A DNA stretch of 44,837 nt from Cylindrobasidium torrendii FP15055 ss-10 (Eukaryota > Basidiomycota > Agaricomycetes > Agaricales > Physalacriaceae): contig KN880632.1 in assembly GCA_000934385.1 (NCBI GenBank), positions 1-44,837 on the forward strand, given 5' to 3'. Below, piece by piece: positions 9,717-21,223 of this stretch. How positions within the stretch are numbered: the stretch's first letter is position 1; the number at the start of each line of letters is the position of its first letter. Under the pieces are notes generated by a model, which was not told where the DNA came from, did not search any database, and saw only the letters and a list, made by a program, of their open reading frames with translations. A program made the position numbers and the translations under genes.

Positions 9717-12700
9717 TCATGAAATGAAGAACTGTAAGACATGAACCATGAAAAGGGTCTTCCTTGAAGATGAGAAGGATGTACGCACCTTCTTCGCCTT
9801 GGATTCGGAGTAGTCCGACTCTCCGCCATGCTTCTCAGCCTCGCTCTCACTAATCAAACTGATATCCCTCCCGATGGCTTTAAGCTCACTCCAGAATTTC
9901 GCGTTGCCTGGACTCCCTTTGCACTTTTCCCTAAGCGCGACAAGGAACCTTTACCAACGGTCAGTAGTTGTTGGACATGCAGATCAAAAAGCGAGGCGTA
10001 CTCATTCCAGGCATCAATTTCATCCTCAGTGAGACACACCTCCCTCATCCTATACATGCACTCAATCATCTCAGCATGTCGCTTCGACGCGAAGGGCTTC
10101 ATAACCACATCTATCACCACATACGCCAGATCTTCCACGGCTTTCGTCACCAAGTCCTTTGCTTCCAAGTTCTTGTTAAAGTCTCGCAGCGGGTACGCGC
10201 TGCCCACAATTCTGCCAGTTTCAACGCCCCGGTCAACTTCAACATCCGACACATCCGCGGGAGACGGGGACCGTGCTGGCGTGGGCAAAGGCGCCTTGCC
10301 CTTAGATTTAGACGGCGGTGGGGTGCTAACTTTCTTGACTTGATCCAACAGCAGCTCGTCATCTTCATCTTCATCCTCCGTTTCACTATCGTGTCGTTCG
10401 ACAGGTTGTTTCGAGGAGGAGGAAGCCACGGAGGAGACGTGTATCTGGGACTGCGCCTTGGCTGGGCCGACTTTGTCGAGCAGGATGGTATCGTCATCAT
10501 CATCCCGAGCATGAGCGTGTCCGTCTTTCTTTGTCTTGGCGACCTTCTTCGGCACTGCAACGAAGATGAGTCCACTAGCTACTCGTACACGATAGATAAC
10601 ACTTGCCTTCTCGAACCTTAAAAGCGGCCTTGCACGCTTCAATCTCATCTCGTGCGCGTTTGAGCATTCTTCTTGGCGGCTCCATGTATTTGACCACTTC
10701 AGGATGAGGGGCGGGAATGGGGTTTGCATTGAGGTCGTTGACAACAGCGGAATGGAACATCGCCTGCTTTATGCGATGAAGAGCGGGATTGAAGGACTGT
10801 CGCGGGTCAAACCACGGTTCGCGATTCCTATAACATTGTCAATGTCGAGGAGCAACACCAGCTTAACGAGTCATATACCCTTCCTCGTCCTTCTCTCCTG
10901 CCGCCATGAGATCCATGGCATCCACGAAGTTGTCCATCGCGTCCTGTTGCTCGCTGGTGGGAATAAATGGGTGCTCCGTAACTGGTTCTCCCTTCTTGTT
11001 GTGGAGGTTGTCTAATGAAGGGAAGGTATATTTTCGCACATCGTCTGCGAACGGCATCTGCATCGAGATTAGGAATCAAGGAGGGTAGCCAAGTGCAAAC
11101 GTACTGGAGCCCAAATCAAACAGTCGACCTCCTCGAACGACACCGGCGAGAGGACGCCCATCTTTGGAGCTCTCTCGTCCTTCGAGACCCAGCGGGCAAT
11201 GGCATACACCTTTTTCTGCATCATACCGCGCACAAGTGAAGACATAGCGACTTGTTGATTCGGGTTCTCCGGTTCACCCCAGACATACTGAATCTCGCCC
11301 ATGGAAAGCTCGCGTCTAAACTAAGTCTTAATGTCAGTATCCAGTGATGCATCTCTGCGCGAATGAACTCACATGCTTGCGATGAAAGAAGCCGCAAATC
11401 GCCATCCCAGCTGTTGTTTTCAGCTTGTCGAATTCGCCATCCGGTGCAGGAATGTAGGTCGTCCCGTATTTGTACCCACGTACAAGGGTCTCCTTCTCGA
11501 CTTCCTCCATCCCGTCCATAGGGTCCTTCTGGGTCGCTTGTGTCTGCGTAGACTCCCCCATTTTGACGTCCCCGTCCCCGTCCTTATCCTTCAGACCATG
11601 GATGTCTACAACATACTTTGACGACAACCTCGTAGGGATGTAGATGGATGTGTCTTCGTCGTCTTCGTCTGTTCGCTGCTTGAGCGTGTACTTTCCCCAG
11701 CTCGCTGGACGTGTTTGCGCGGTGCACTTGCTCGTTCGGATGAGCATGATGATGGCCTCTTCGGGACGCGTCGTGCTGTCTCCAATATGGAGAGCACCGC
11801 GACTAAGCACGGATTTGGTTTCTTTCACGTCAGGCCGACTAACTTCTTGCAGGGCAAAGCCACAGGTGCCGATGAAACCGTTGTCCAATCTCTCAACGAA
11901 TTCATGGAAGAAGGCTTCGTTGATTTTCTTCATGTCAGGCTTGTTTTCCTCTTCGTAGATGTAGTCCGGTTCGTCAGAATCAAAGTCAACACCACTGGCA
12001 TGACGGTTAGTTGTCAGGTAGAGAGACTAGCGCGCGCACGCACACTAGAGTAAACCCAACATTCCAGTCGTTGAGCTTGTCTGCTGTAGCCTCCCAGTCC
12101 TCCAACTCCATAGGGCCTCTGCCATCTGTGACCACTACAAGCTTTCGTGTCCAGGTCGACTTTGAGGAGAGATGCTCGGCTTGCACAGTGGAAGCAACAA
12201 TTATACCGTCGATGGCTAAGAAGGAGTAAATGAGCGGAATCCTGGGTATCCAAATAGCCAACATACGATCTCCGGTCGATTTGGAGGGCTCGAGCTCATC
12301 GATGCGCGCAAGGGTTGCGGGAGTAGGGTGCTCAATGGGCAGGTATTCTACAACATTCTCGTAGCCTCCCTTTGCTTCCTCGTTTATGCAGTTGTCGGTG
12401 TCTACCGTGATTGTAAAGCCCGTGTAGGCGGTGGAATGTGTAGTTGCACGCACCATCAGAACCGAATATAACCACACCACACTGGTCGGTCTTGCGACCA
12501 TTGTAGATCTTGGCCAAGGTCAGCGATGAGCAGAAGGAGACGCAGATTGCGCACCATCTCTTGGATCTTGATCTTGACGAATTGCAGCGCCCATTGCAGG
12601 TTTGTCATTTCAACACTGCTCTCCTCGCCATTTGGACCAGGTGAAAGTTCGACGATCCTTGTGTCCCCCATAGACGCGGACACGTCAATGAGGAACATTG

Positions 12701-12777
12701 TAACGGTGTACTTCAGCCATCAGTATGAGGCGGAAAATAAATTGGCAAAGGCATACCCCAGCTCTTTCAGGCGGCAT
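9717..12777 (-). CDS. KU80: Ku80 subunit of the Ku DNA end-binding heterodimer
   Basis: Ku80 pairs with Ku70 to encircle DNA ends, starts non-homologous end joining and protects telomeres. Twelve exons: 12777-12757, 12710-12555, 12508-12454, 12401-12267, 12215-12044, 11994-11373, 11320-11105, 11057-10879, 10827-10607, 10554-10002, 9948-9789 and 9731-9717, giving 2505 nt (834 aa). The first exon encodes only seven residues (MPPERAG) and splices to YTVTMFLIDVSASMG, the start of the Ku-type vWA domain. The Ku core beta-barrel follows (GFFHRKHFRRELSMG, WFDPRQSFNPALHRIKQA). An acidic linker and a helical C-terminal region with DFNKNLE and KFWSELKAIGRD come last. Intron 9 (10606-10555) uses a GC donor, the only choice I found that keeps phase and gives KVREVPKKV. 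The last intron (9788-9732) is 57 nt and stopless, so a retained form ends at the same stop. Confidence 0.94.
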
Positions 12778-13739
12778 GATGGCAGGAGACAACCCCAGTC
12801 ATCGCGACCTCGGCGCGTCATTTCCGCCATCACGTGATCGGGCCTGCCGCCTGAGATGCCGAAAAGTCGCAAGTCGCGTACTTTCAGGCGTATTGATTTG
12901 GGCATTTGGCTCTGCGACTACTGACATTTCCCAAAGGCGGAAAAATTGTGTACTCGGGAACAGACGAAGAGCAAACGGCCCCGTGAATGCAGTGAACAAC
13001 GACTGGAGCTTTTCTCGACCTTCAGCATACCTCATTGATCATGCTGATTTTCCAGGTCTTAATGGCCATGGTTATGCCTCTGAAATTAATATCTCTGAGC
13101 CATGGCTGACGAGATATGCATTTTATGTAGCGCCTCATAAAACACTATCCAACGTGAATGCCTTCCGGCGGATGCCAAGTGGCCATCTGCTACGTCTAGA
13201 TAGTAGGTACTCAAATGCAGCGGCGAGATGTGAGATGCCTTTCTTGTTGCCCTTTTACCTGTCATCCCACGGTCACTGCGGTGGTGATGAGGATACAATT
13301 GCGGTAGTGCAATTCCTATTGATCATTATTCGATAGGCCAAGGTCCACGGTTGAAATATGGTAATGTTCAGCTCTCCCAAACTTGATACAGGGCCCTCAG
13401 AAGCGTGCTGACCCTGGTCAGGCAGTCCGAACTAAGCATACACTCTTGGTTGGGGCTTCGATGCAGACAGTCAAAGTCCCTTCCTTTCCAGTCGTGCTAG
13501 AAGATTACCTACGAATACAAATGCAATAAATAGCGAGTACAATTAATACTGTCCACAGACTGAGGTGTCTCTTTACGGGGTAGTAATGAATGTGGTTGGT
13601 GTACTATCGCATAATTGGGATGTACACTGTCCAGACGCGTCCTCCTTCACATGCGGTCGAGGCTATTTAGTAGGTAAATTGAATGCCCTCCTGTAATGAG
13701 TGAATGGGCTCACGACTGGCTCGCCGCTTGGGATAGACC
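12778..13739. other. intergenic region, Ku80 promoter and Stealth-gene 3' end
   Basis: This 962-bp stretch lies upstream of Ku80 and downstream of the Stealth gene, both on the minus strand. A plus-strand open frame at 12725-13336 overlaps Ku80 exons and has no domain-like sequence. I see no RNA gene or repeat here. Confidence 0.45.
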
Positions 13740-16125
13740 TCATGACGCCAGTTCCCATTCACCCTTATCCGGCCATCTCTCGTTGAACCATCCACGCAAG
13801 TACTTGTCCGCGGCCTTGACCTGCTTCTCGATATCTGCCAGGTCATCGTTGATACATAGTAGAGCGACGTCCTTCTGACGAGTAGTTTTCTCTAGCTGTG
13901 CTTGTGCATTCCGCAACGAGGTCATACCGAAGAAATGTGATGGTGTCTCGCCGGCGACATAGCTATAGCGGTGAATGAGACGAACGGCGAAGGCCCGGAG
14001 GTCGTGGACAGCGACAGGAAGCGCTGGATCAATCTCAGGTAACTGCACAGGTAGCGCGACAGGCATGAGTGCAGTACTAGCCGTGGAGTTTCCCGCAGGA
14101 AGGAAGATTTCGAGACCACCTGGGGCACCTTGCTGCTGAACGAGTGCGTTGATGAAGGCATCTCCACATTCAACGCGCGTCTGGGCCACTTTCATGAAAA
14201 GTGCCCATGCTGAGTTGTCGTCTAAGTCGAGACATTCACTGCGCGACAGTGTAGCTGCCAGCCTCGGAGTGACAAACCGGTGGGGATACCCGTCTTGCGA
14301 CACTGAACAGTCATTTAATCATGAGGCGTACAGTGTCCAGAAGGTACATACCGAATGAATACTCTGTAAAGGCTGCCGCGTCACGGTCCGATACTCGCGA
14401 GGATGCAAGTTGAGCACGCTCGAGCTGAACGTCGACATGATCGTGGGTGGTTCGTTTGGAAGCATCCAGGGAGATTTTATCGTGTTCAAGGCTACCACCC
14501 ATCTCGATCCACATGTCATCCCTTTTTGCACCGTTAAGTTGCCCATCTTCGCCGCCCCACTTGGCGACGATGTACGACCACAACAAGGCCTCGCGCCGGC
14601 GCTCAATGATCCAGTGTGTCGCTAAGAACACCGTGTTCAACTCGATTTCCCCTTTGCTAGCATCACTATGTGATCCACGGAATCGAGAGAGTGGTGTCGT
14701 TGAGAACACGGAGGGGAAGGCAAGAGATGCTTCGTGCAAGAGGGGACGCGACATAGAACGGGCATTATGGGAAACATATGCACGCTTGCGGCTTCCAAAG
14801 CGCTCGTCTGGAGAGCATGTCAAAGGCTGCCGCATTTTCTGGCAAATTGCAAAAAAAACACACTCAGCTGGTGGGCGCTCCATCCCAACCCGCGCCACTC
14901 GCCATTTCCGTCTGCTGTTCCTTTGGGATCACCAGAGACCATGAGTCCTTCGAGACGGAAAACTGGGCCATACAACGGGGTATGGAATGTCGAGGGCGCC
15001 ATAGGAAGTGTAAGAAATTGGTCGTCGTTCAAAAAGACACTGCGAGGTGTTGCGTCAAGCTTTAGCTGATACCAACACACGAAAGACTCACAAGTTCTCA
15101 GCGACAGTGCTTGGGTCCAAGTTGGGCAGCTGAGACTCAATCGCGAGGCTGTTGAACGTGGGCAAGACCTTGTCTTTCCAAGAGATGCTCTCCTCGACCG
15201 AAAGCGCATCACTGGTCGAATTGAAGAGGCGAAATAGGTTGATGTCTGCCGGGGATTAGCGAGCTTCAGGGAAGCAGGGAAAGCTGTCGTCTGCATACGC
15301 TCAATGATATTGATGGGCTGAACATCTAACTCCCTGTTGGTCGATGTAGCGTTTAGGTCCAGCCATTGCGGGACCAGCCCAAGATGACTACCAGAGTCTG
15401 TAGAATGAACGTCCGACGTAACAATATGCCAGAGACTCTTCCTCCAAGTCGACGTAGCCGCAGCAACAGAACGCAAGGAGTACTTGAGCTCATCATGTTC
15501 ACGGAAACGCGCCTCCTTCGGCTGCTCCCCAAGAGACAATAGGTATTCGTTGCGAGATTGTACATGCAACGGGTCGCTGTGTGCCAAATTAGATAGAGGT
15601 AAGGAGTGTAGTAAGGCAAACGCACGAGCCATTTACCCAGACCCAAATCACATCAATCAACGACTCTTTTACTCCATGGCACGGCGGCTCCCAGCGCCCT
15701 GTTGCAACCCAATGGTCGAGGCATGCATCAGGAATTTGATTGTATGCCGTGATGCGTTGGAGGTGATGGTTAGCCACCGACAGTGTGGGGTCGTTGGGTG
15801 TAAAGCGGTGGTAGGTATTCGTGCTATTGGGGGAAGGAAGGGCGACTACCGGGTTTGGCTTGTTAACCAGCGGTGTGGAGATACCAGTGCTTGGTTCAAC
15901 GAACGGCTCTGGAATGAGCTTCTCCAAAGTGCGAGGCTGAGGATAGTCAAGAAAAAAGAGTGCCGACAAGACAAGTACGACCACGAAGAAGGCCACTAGC
16001 AGACGAAACCGTGGGAGATTGGCATTTCGATACCAGAAGGATTTGGACGCATTACGCTCGCGAGTGTCGACATTACTTTGTGGAAGGAGACTTTCTTCGG
16101 GGCGCGTCTCGTAGGAAAAGTGCAT
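13740..16125 (-). CDS. Stealth-family (Xpt1-like) sugar-phosphate transferase, type II membrane protein
   Basis: Exons 16125-15626, 15576-15299, 15245-15092, 15039-14864, 14807-14352 and 14302-13740 give 2127 nt (708 aa). A cytosolic tail is followed by one membrane anchor (about residues 41-59, RLLVAFFVVVLVLSALFFL), the usual Golgi type II layout. All four Stealth blocks are visible: CR1 IDVIWVWVNGSDP (157-169), CR2 RFREHDELKYSLRS (190-203) with FNSLAIE and FLNDDQF (about 290-319), CR3 RFGSRKRAYVSH and SRPLLHEASLAF, and CR4 CINDDL (about 671-676). Stealth proteins transfer hexose-1-phosphate or xylose-phosphate to glycans. Cryptococcus Xpt1 is the known fungal case and acts on protein O-glycans. 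Substrate here is inferred only by family. The start was chosen for the type II topology; an in-frame extension upstream has no further signal. Confidence 0.85.
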
Positions 16126-17514
16126 ACCACTTGGTAGTGGGAGATTGAAAAAAAAAATGATAGCCTTGGACTTCGTGCGGCATACCGGAGCCGACTCCAC
16201 TGAAATCCATTGCGTTGGGCTCCCGGTCACTGGTTGAAACGACAAGTTGCGTATGCGCAGCACACTGCTAAGTAACATCAGACCCTAGAAGTCCAATTTG
16301 TTGGCCTGACGGCCTCAGGGCCTGACAGTTGACTTTCCAGCTACAGACTCAGAGCCTGTGCAGAGTTGTCAGGCTATGTACTGACCGGGACGTTCGTTAC
16401 CCGACGAGTGGAAGTTCAGGATTCTTTTGTGCGTTCCAAGTCTTCAGAAATTATTTGTGGCACACGCAGTGCACGAAAACTGGAGCTGAGCTTGAACATG
16501 GTTGTTTGAACTTTGAAATGTTCCAATCGGGAGCTCGCCGGTTTACCTCGAACTACCGACACTGATGGCGCATCATCCCGTCGTCACGTGCATGCAAAAG
16601 CAGCCAAGATTACGTCCTTCCACCGTCTCCATTGTCAACGATGTGAGAGAATTCCACTTTCGCGAGTTTCCTTTTTTTTTTCAAAAAAAAAACTTTCATC
16701 TAGTTTCCATCCCGTAAACTAACATTTTTTTTGAAGCGCTGGTCATTATCCCTGGGCTTCGCACAGCCATGACCTCGCCGCTTGATGAATCTCATGCAGT
16801 CAATGAGTGCTGCAACTGCTGTCATACCCCCAATAGCTGGTATTGAACGGGCTCTAGATGTGATATCGCATATCTTTTGCCATCTTAGCATCACTGGCAG
16901 GTGCTCACATCAGCGTTAACACTCCCCCGGCCGCGACCTTGCAAGGCGCACCATCCGTGCGCTGAGGCATACAGCGGAGTATAATCTGTGTGCGTCTGGT
17001 TTGGCCTCGTGGGACCCTTCTTTCTGTTCTATCAAATCCGGATTCCGGTCATGCCGCTTGCATTCCTTGTCAGGCAAGCCCATCACTAGATCAACACCCC
17101 ATTTTCTACCACCAACCACCATCACCACCAGCACCACTTGAGCCATTGCAGCCCAATCCAGGCGTCTGCTGTCCATTGCTCTGTCGGGAACGGCGTATAG
17201 CTGTCTGCGCCGACCGCTCGAGTAGCAGGAGCTGAACGTGTCGATTACCTTTCCGCCGCGCCGGCAGGGACCAGACCAGAACGTTCTGCCACATCTTGAA
17301 GCTCTCCCTCACCTAGTCCTCGAGGTACGACTGCCTTCTTATTTTCTCTCCGCTCTCTGGTTGTTCGTTCGTGCTCGTCTAACACGGCGCCCGTAGACCC
17401 CGCATTGTTGCTTTTCTGAACATCAACCCCCGCCGCATACGAATGGGCTACGTAGACGAGTGCGCAGACACACATCCACGTCAGCGCGCGCTAACGACGA
17501 TAAACAGATACACG
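16126..17514. promoter_or_regulatory. divergent intergenic region, Stealth gene / small unknown gene
   Basis: About 1.4 kb without a supportable gene. A T10/A9 run pair at about 16671-16691 could fold back. A possible 5' UTR intron of the gene at 17515 runs from a GTACGA donor at 17325 to CAG at 17507, with a CTAAC branch-site word near 17490. That would make part of this stretch transcribed leader. This is inference from splice-signal words only. Confidence 0.4.
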
Positions 17515-17994
17515 ATGGCCATCCCGTCCACATCCTACTCCTCCCTTCCCATGCACGCTGGCAGGCCCCAATTCAGCGACGACGAGTCGACAAAGCCAGT
17601 CTACATGGAAGCGTACACCTGCACAAAGTGCTTCACCGCACCCCGGCACGTCCGACTGTACTGGATCAACGCACACAACCCAACAACAGGAACAGCTGTT
17701 CAACAAGTTGTGCAAGTCGAGTGTGGAGGCCCACAGGTCTTCAAATTTTTCAATCTTATCGAGGCGCCCGCCGCGCCTCCCGTATACCATCTCGGGCACT
17801 TCACCCGGGACATGCGCGAGGCAATACTTGACATTGCAGAGGAAGTCGTCGATGGGCTGCTCAAGGAGCGCATCGGACGGTGCGAGTTTCCCCGACAGTG
17901 GATGAAAAGGGTTCAACATCGTATGTTCCATGAAGGCCTAATGCACGGAAGACTATCGGACATGGTCGCTCTTTCTGCCTTGTTACAATCATAA
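17515..17994 (+). CDS. small conserved-looking protein of unknown function
   Basis: A single-exon reading of 159 aa starting MAIPSTSYSS. I do not recognise a family. Residues about 38-60 contain one CTKC pair followed by a PRHVRLYWINAHNP strand, which could be half of a zinc-binding or beta-sandwich unit. The second half is helical (DMREAILDIAEEVVDGLLKER). An in-frame ATG exists at 17443, but a CTAAC branch-like word and a CAG acceptor sit between it and 17515, so the upstream ATG is probably in an intron. A GTATGT word at about 17921 could also start an alternative 3' intron. Codon choice is G/C-rich at third positions like neighbouring genes, which supports coding. Confidence 0.6.
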   Translation: MAIPSTSYSSLPMHAGRPQFSDDESTKPVYMEAYTCTKCFTAPRHVRLYWINAHNPTTGTAVQQVVQVECGGPQVFKFFNLIEAPAAPPVYHLGHFTRDMREAILDIAEEVVDGLLKERIGRCEFPRQWMKRVQHRMFHEGLMHGRLSDMVALSALLQS

Positions 17995-19363
17995 CACCCT
18001 CTTTTTTTCTCTCCTTGGCTGCTTCTACATATAGGTTGTAAAGGATATAGTTCATGCTTTTTTTCATTTCGTCTGGGTTGCTTTGTCGTTACTGTCCGTA
18101 TTTGCATGTACACATACAATGTTCCCTCGTCCCCCAAATATACATACAACAGTAGCATAATGGGAGCTACATCTCTGGGTTAATTTCACGAAATCCTGGG
18201 CTGTGTGCACGCGCCGCTGAGGACGGCAAGACCACTGATTTGACCTCGATGTCGACGCGCTGCAGGGCCTATGACCCCGGGTCCCAGAGACGTATGTAGT
18301 GAGGAGCGATGATCTGGGCAATGATGCTCAGTTGATGCAGCGCGAAGCCACATACAGATGACACCCATTAGACCTTGTAAGAAAGCCCCCAACCTATTAT
18401 ATTTTCCCCATGAAGATGGCGCAATGGCTTCCCCCGCCGCCCAGTCGAGGCTACTGTCCAATCTTGGGTGTGCTTGCTCAATGTCGCAGCGCTCTCGGCT
18501 CAGCTCAGACTTAGAATCGGCCCGTCAGCGCACCATAATTCGTATTAGAAGATGTCCTTTTGACCCCCCGAAGCAAGCACCGAGTTGTTGCTCCTAGTCA
18601 TGGGTCATGTTCCGCCACACCTTCGTCGGGACCCCAGCGATACTCAATCCGTTTAACTTTGTGTGGTATCTTCAATCATCAAGCATGCATCGTGCAAACT
18701 AGGGTGCGTCCAGAGGCTCTCCACCACTGATAGGCGCGGAAAACAAGCTGAGCCGCAGACATGCTACCTGTAGAATGTTCGCAGTACTTCTCCTCGGTAG
18801 AGTATGGGTGGGAACGCCCGCTAGGTACACGCAAGGGCGCCGAGCACACGGCCTCTTACTGTGGACGTCCCGTAATACGTACATACAGGGAGACCAGAAC
18901 GGAATGAATGAAAGGTCCTTGCAAGGCGTGCGAAGAGAACGTTGAACAAAACGCCGACCAGAGGGTCGCTGCTATCGATGTGGCGTATACACAGCGACTA
19001 TTCATAACTTGAGCTATCGAGCTGCTTTACGAGGAGCCCGAGGCGAAGCTATTGCACGGCTTCGAACCCACGCTCAACCCACGCCTGTGCCGCTTGGATC
19101 TGCGTCGGCAGATACCGAAACAGATTCTACCGTATCCATAATGGGCGACGCAGCATAAGAATCTCTCGACAGGGACTATCAAGCAATAATGTAAAGCTCT
19201 AGCCACCCGCTTACTTTTCTGTACCTTTTCGAGTCGTTGCTAATGTGCGTCCGCTTTTCCGTTAGGCCGCCACAATCTCGAGATTAGATAACATCAAATT
19301 CAAGAAGCTCAAGCGGAATCAGGTTTCTCCGCACCCTCCTCTTCCCCATACATCCATTATTCC
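17995..19363. other. intergenic stretch with no supportable gene
   Basis: About 1.37 kb. It begins with the 3' flank of the small gene and ends with the promoter of the EthD-like gene. A plus-strand tract around 19018-19141 reads as a coding-like peptide (LLYEEPEAKLLHGFEPT and onward) ending in TAA, but has no start and no recognised family. It may be a degraded exon. Nothing else stands out. Confidence 0.4.
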
Positions 19364-20161
19364 ATGGCAAAAGGTTTCCTCTGCGTCTTCGCCGAGCCTG
19401 GCACACAAGTCACGCTCGACGAATTCCAAGGCGTGTCTTCTATACAACAATCTCACCATCCTTTAGACAGACTGATCCGCTATAGATTGGTACAACAATG
19501 AGCACGTCCCGCTACGCCTGAACCATTTGAAGTCATTCCTCACAGGCGCGCGCTACTCTGCGGCAGATACCAAAGCACCTTCATGGGTTGCTCTGTATGA
19601 TATCGACGATACCTCAACCTTCCAGCATGAATCGTACACCTGCTTGCGTGCGAACCGTAGTCCGCGCGAGGCAGACCTAGTCAAGCGACTCTCCATCCTC
19701 GACCGCCGCACCGCGGAGTACGCGTACGACTCTGGGGAGGCATCGAGCACGACATCGTTCAGGCCGGAGAACCCGACGCCTGTCCTTATTACACACGGTG
19801 TCACACTTCAAGCGGACAAATCCATCTCGACATGGGGAGAAGAAACCACTGCGAAGCTCAAGGCTGTCGATGGCTGGGTACGAACCAGGGCTTTCCTGGT
19901 CTTTGACAGCCTCAAGACCGGCGTGGACGTTCCCGCAGGACCAGAGGCGCAGAAGGTGCCCAAGTATCTCGTCGTACATGGTCAGTTTTCTCGAGATGTC
20001 TAAATTGTCATGCCTCTCAAGCCTGTGTAGAATTCAGGTCAGCGACAGCGGCAGACGATGGAACCGTCAAGATCATTGTGTCTTCGTCTAGCGTGGAGGA
20101 GGTGCGAACTTGGAATCTATATCGTGCATATCCCTCCATAGCACAGGGGAACCTTCAATAG
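19364..20161 (+). CDS. EthD-like (dimeric alpha/beta barrel) protein
   Basis: Exons 19364-19430, 19486-19980 and 20031-20161 give 693 nt (230 aa). The first exon starts MAKGFLCVFAEPGTQVTLDEF, and joining to exon 2 gives EFQDWYNNEHVPLRL, the signature that opens EthD/ferredoxin-like dimeric barrel domains in fungi. A second barrel half (DGWVRTRAFLVFD, KYLVVHEF, EVRTWNLYRAY) follows, so it looks like a tandem two-barrel protein. Intron 1 (19431-19485) has a GC donor (CAAG|GCGTGT). No GT donor nearby gives the right phase. Function of fungal EthD-like proteins is mostly unknown; some sit near oxidative or pigment pathways. The next gene, SDO1, is convergent and its stop lies only 60 bp away. Confidence 0.78.
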
Positions 20162-20221
20162 CGGGAAGTGGATCAGGCTATAGGCCAAACACTGTATCAA
20201 CAAATAAGTTAAGTACATCAA

Positions 20222-21223
20222 TCAATTGCTCGCTGTTGCGGCGAACGCCAGAGTCTCCATACGCCCTTTGCCTTTACATTCCTTCTGTATGAGCTCGTTG
20301 ATGACACGGAATTGGCTTGGATCTATAAGCATTGTCTGGGTGCCATCAGGTAAGAATGCGTGCGCGAAAGGATAGACTGATAGACGCACCACTTCCCAAT
20401 CCGTTTCTCGCGACTCGTTGGATTCCACAGTCTCAGCAACTGCTAGGACTTTCTCACGTAGTGTCTCGGCCTCCTGGGTGGGCATCGTCACGCGAATTCG
20501 CATGCGCGCGCGCTGTAGCGGGAGTGTGGAATCTGTTTGGAGGATACGGATGCATTCCGTAACCTAATGGCAGGATGAGACGCTGGTACAATAGGAATGG
20601 GCATAACGTACCTGGCTTTTCGCGGTCTTGTTAGCCTTGACACTGTATCCTGCCTCTGTCATAGCTTTGTCGATGAGGCCGACTGGATGGGGGCGTTGGG
20701 TGGCGGGGTCTACGCATTTCTCGGCGACAAGTGTGACAATTTCCTTCCGAAGCGCAGAGAGATCATGGTCGCGCTCCTTCTCGTTGACTTGGACTTCTCC
20801 CTTCTTGAGAATCTATGAACTCTGGTCAGTCAAGCGGCGCAAGGCAGGACAGGGAACGCACTTCATCCACAATCGTCTCGATATCCGTGGTCCCAAATGA
20901 TTTCTTCAGGTCGTTGGTCTTCGCAACCTCACCCTTGGAGACGTTGATGAAGACATTGCTTATTTGCATCACGTCGTCTATGTTCTTCTCGACGCCGTTT
21001 CTCCATTCCTGAACTTTGTTCTTGTAACAGGCTACCTGACCGCTTGGTCAGCGCTATAAATCGACAGTGGAGATGATTACACACTTCATAGCGCTTTCCT
21101 CCTTTCTTCAGACGAACGATGGATACATTTGTAAGTCTGTTGGGATACTGTTCAATGCTGTATTGTCAGAGCATGCTCAGAGAGGGCGTACTTGATTTGG
21201 TTTGACGGTTGGTTGATAGGCAT
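20222..21223 (-). CDS. SDO1: ribosome maturation protein SDO1 (SBDS family)
   Basis: With the GTPase Efl1 it removes Tif6/eIF6 from pre-60S subunits in the cytoplasm, allowing subunit joining. Exons 21223-21192, 21136-21085, 21035-20862, 20812-20612, 20563-20390 and 20335-20222 give 747 nt (248 aa), the normal family size. The N-terminal FYSH domain reads NQPSNQIKLTNVSIVRLKKG and YKNKVQEWRNGVEKNIDDV. Then come DIETIVDEILKKGEVQV, the helical middle domain (HPVGLIDKAMTEAGYSVK) and the C-terminal ferredoxin-like part with RARMRIRVTMP. Intron 5 (20389-20336) is 54 nt without stop; splicing gives DWEVTMLIDPSQFR, the family form, while retention would add 18 residues. Its start is 553 bp from the divergent monooxygenase gene. 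Confidence 0.95.

Noticed and set aside
12725..13336. 203-codon plus-strand open frame over the Ku80 start
   Set aside because: Overlaps Ku80 exon 1 and intron 1 on the opposite strand and has no recognisable motif.
15066..15091. 26-nt GT-AG intron in the Stealth gene
   Set aside because: Too short; the acceptor at 15040 gives a 52-nt intron and restores the conserved FVFLNDDQF motif.
17443..17514. In-frame upstream ATG for the small gene at 17515
   Set aside because: A branch-like CTAAC and CAG acceptor between the two ATGs make the upstream part look intronic.
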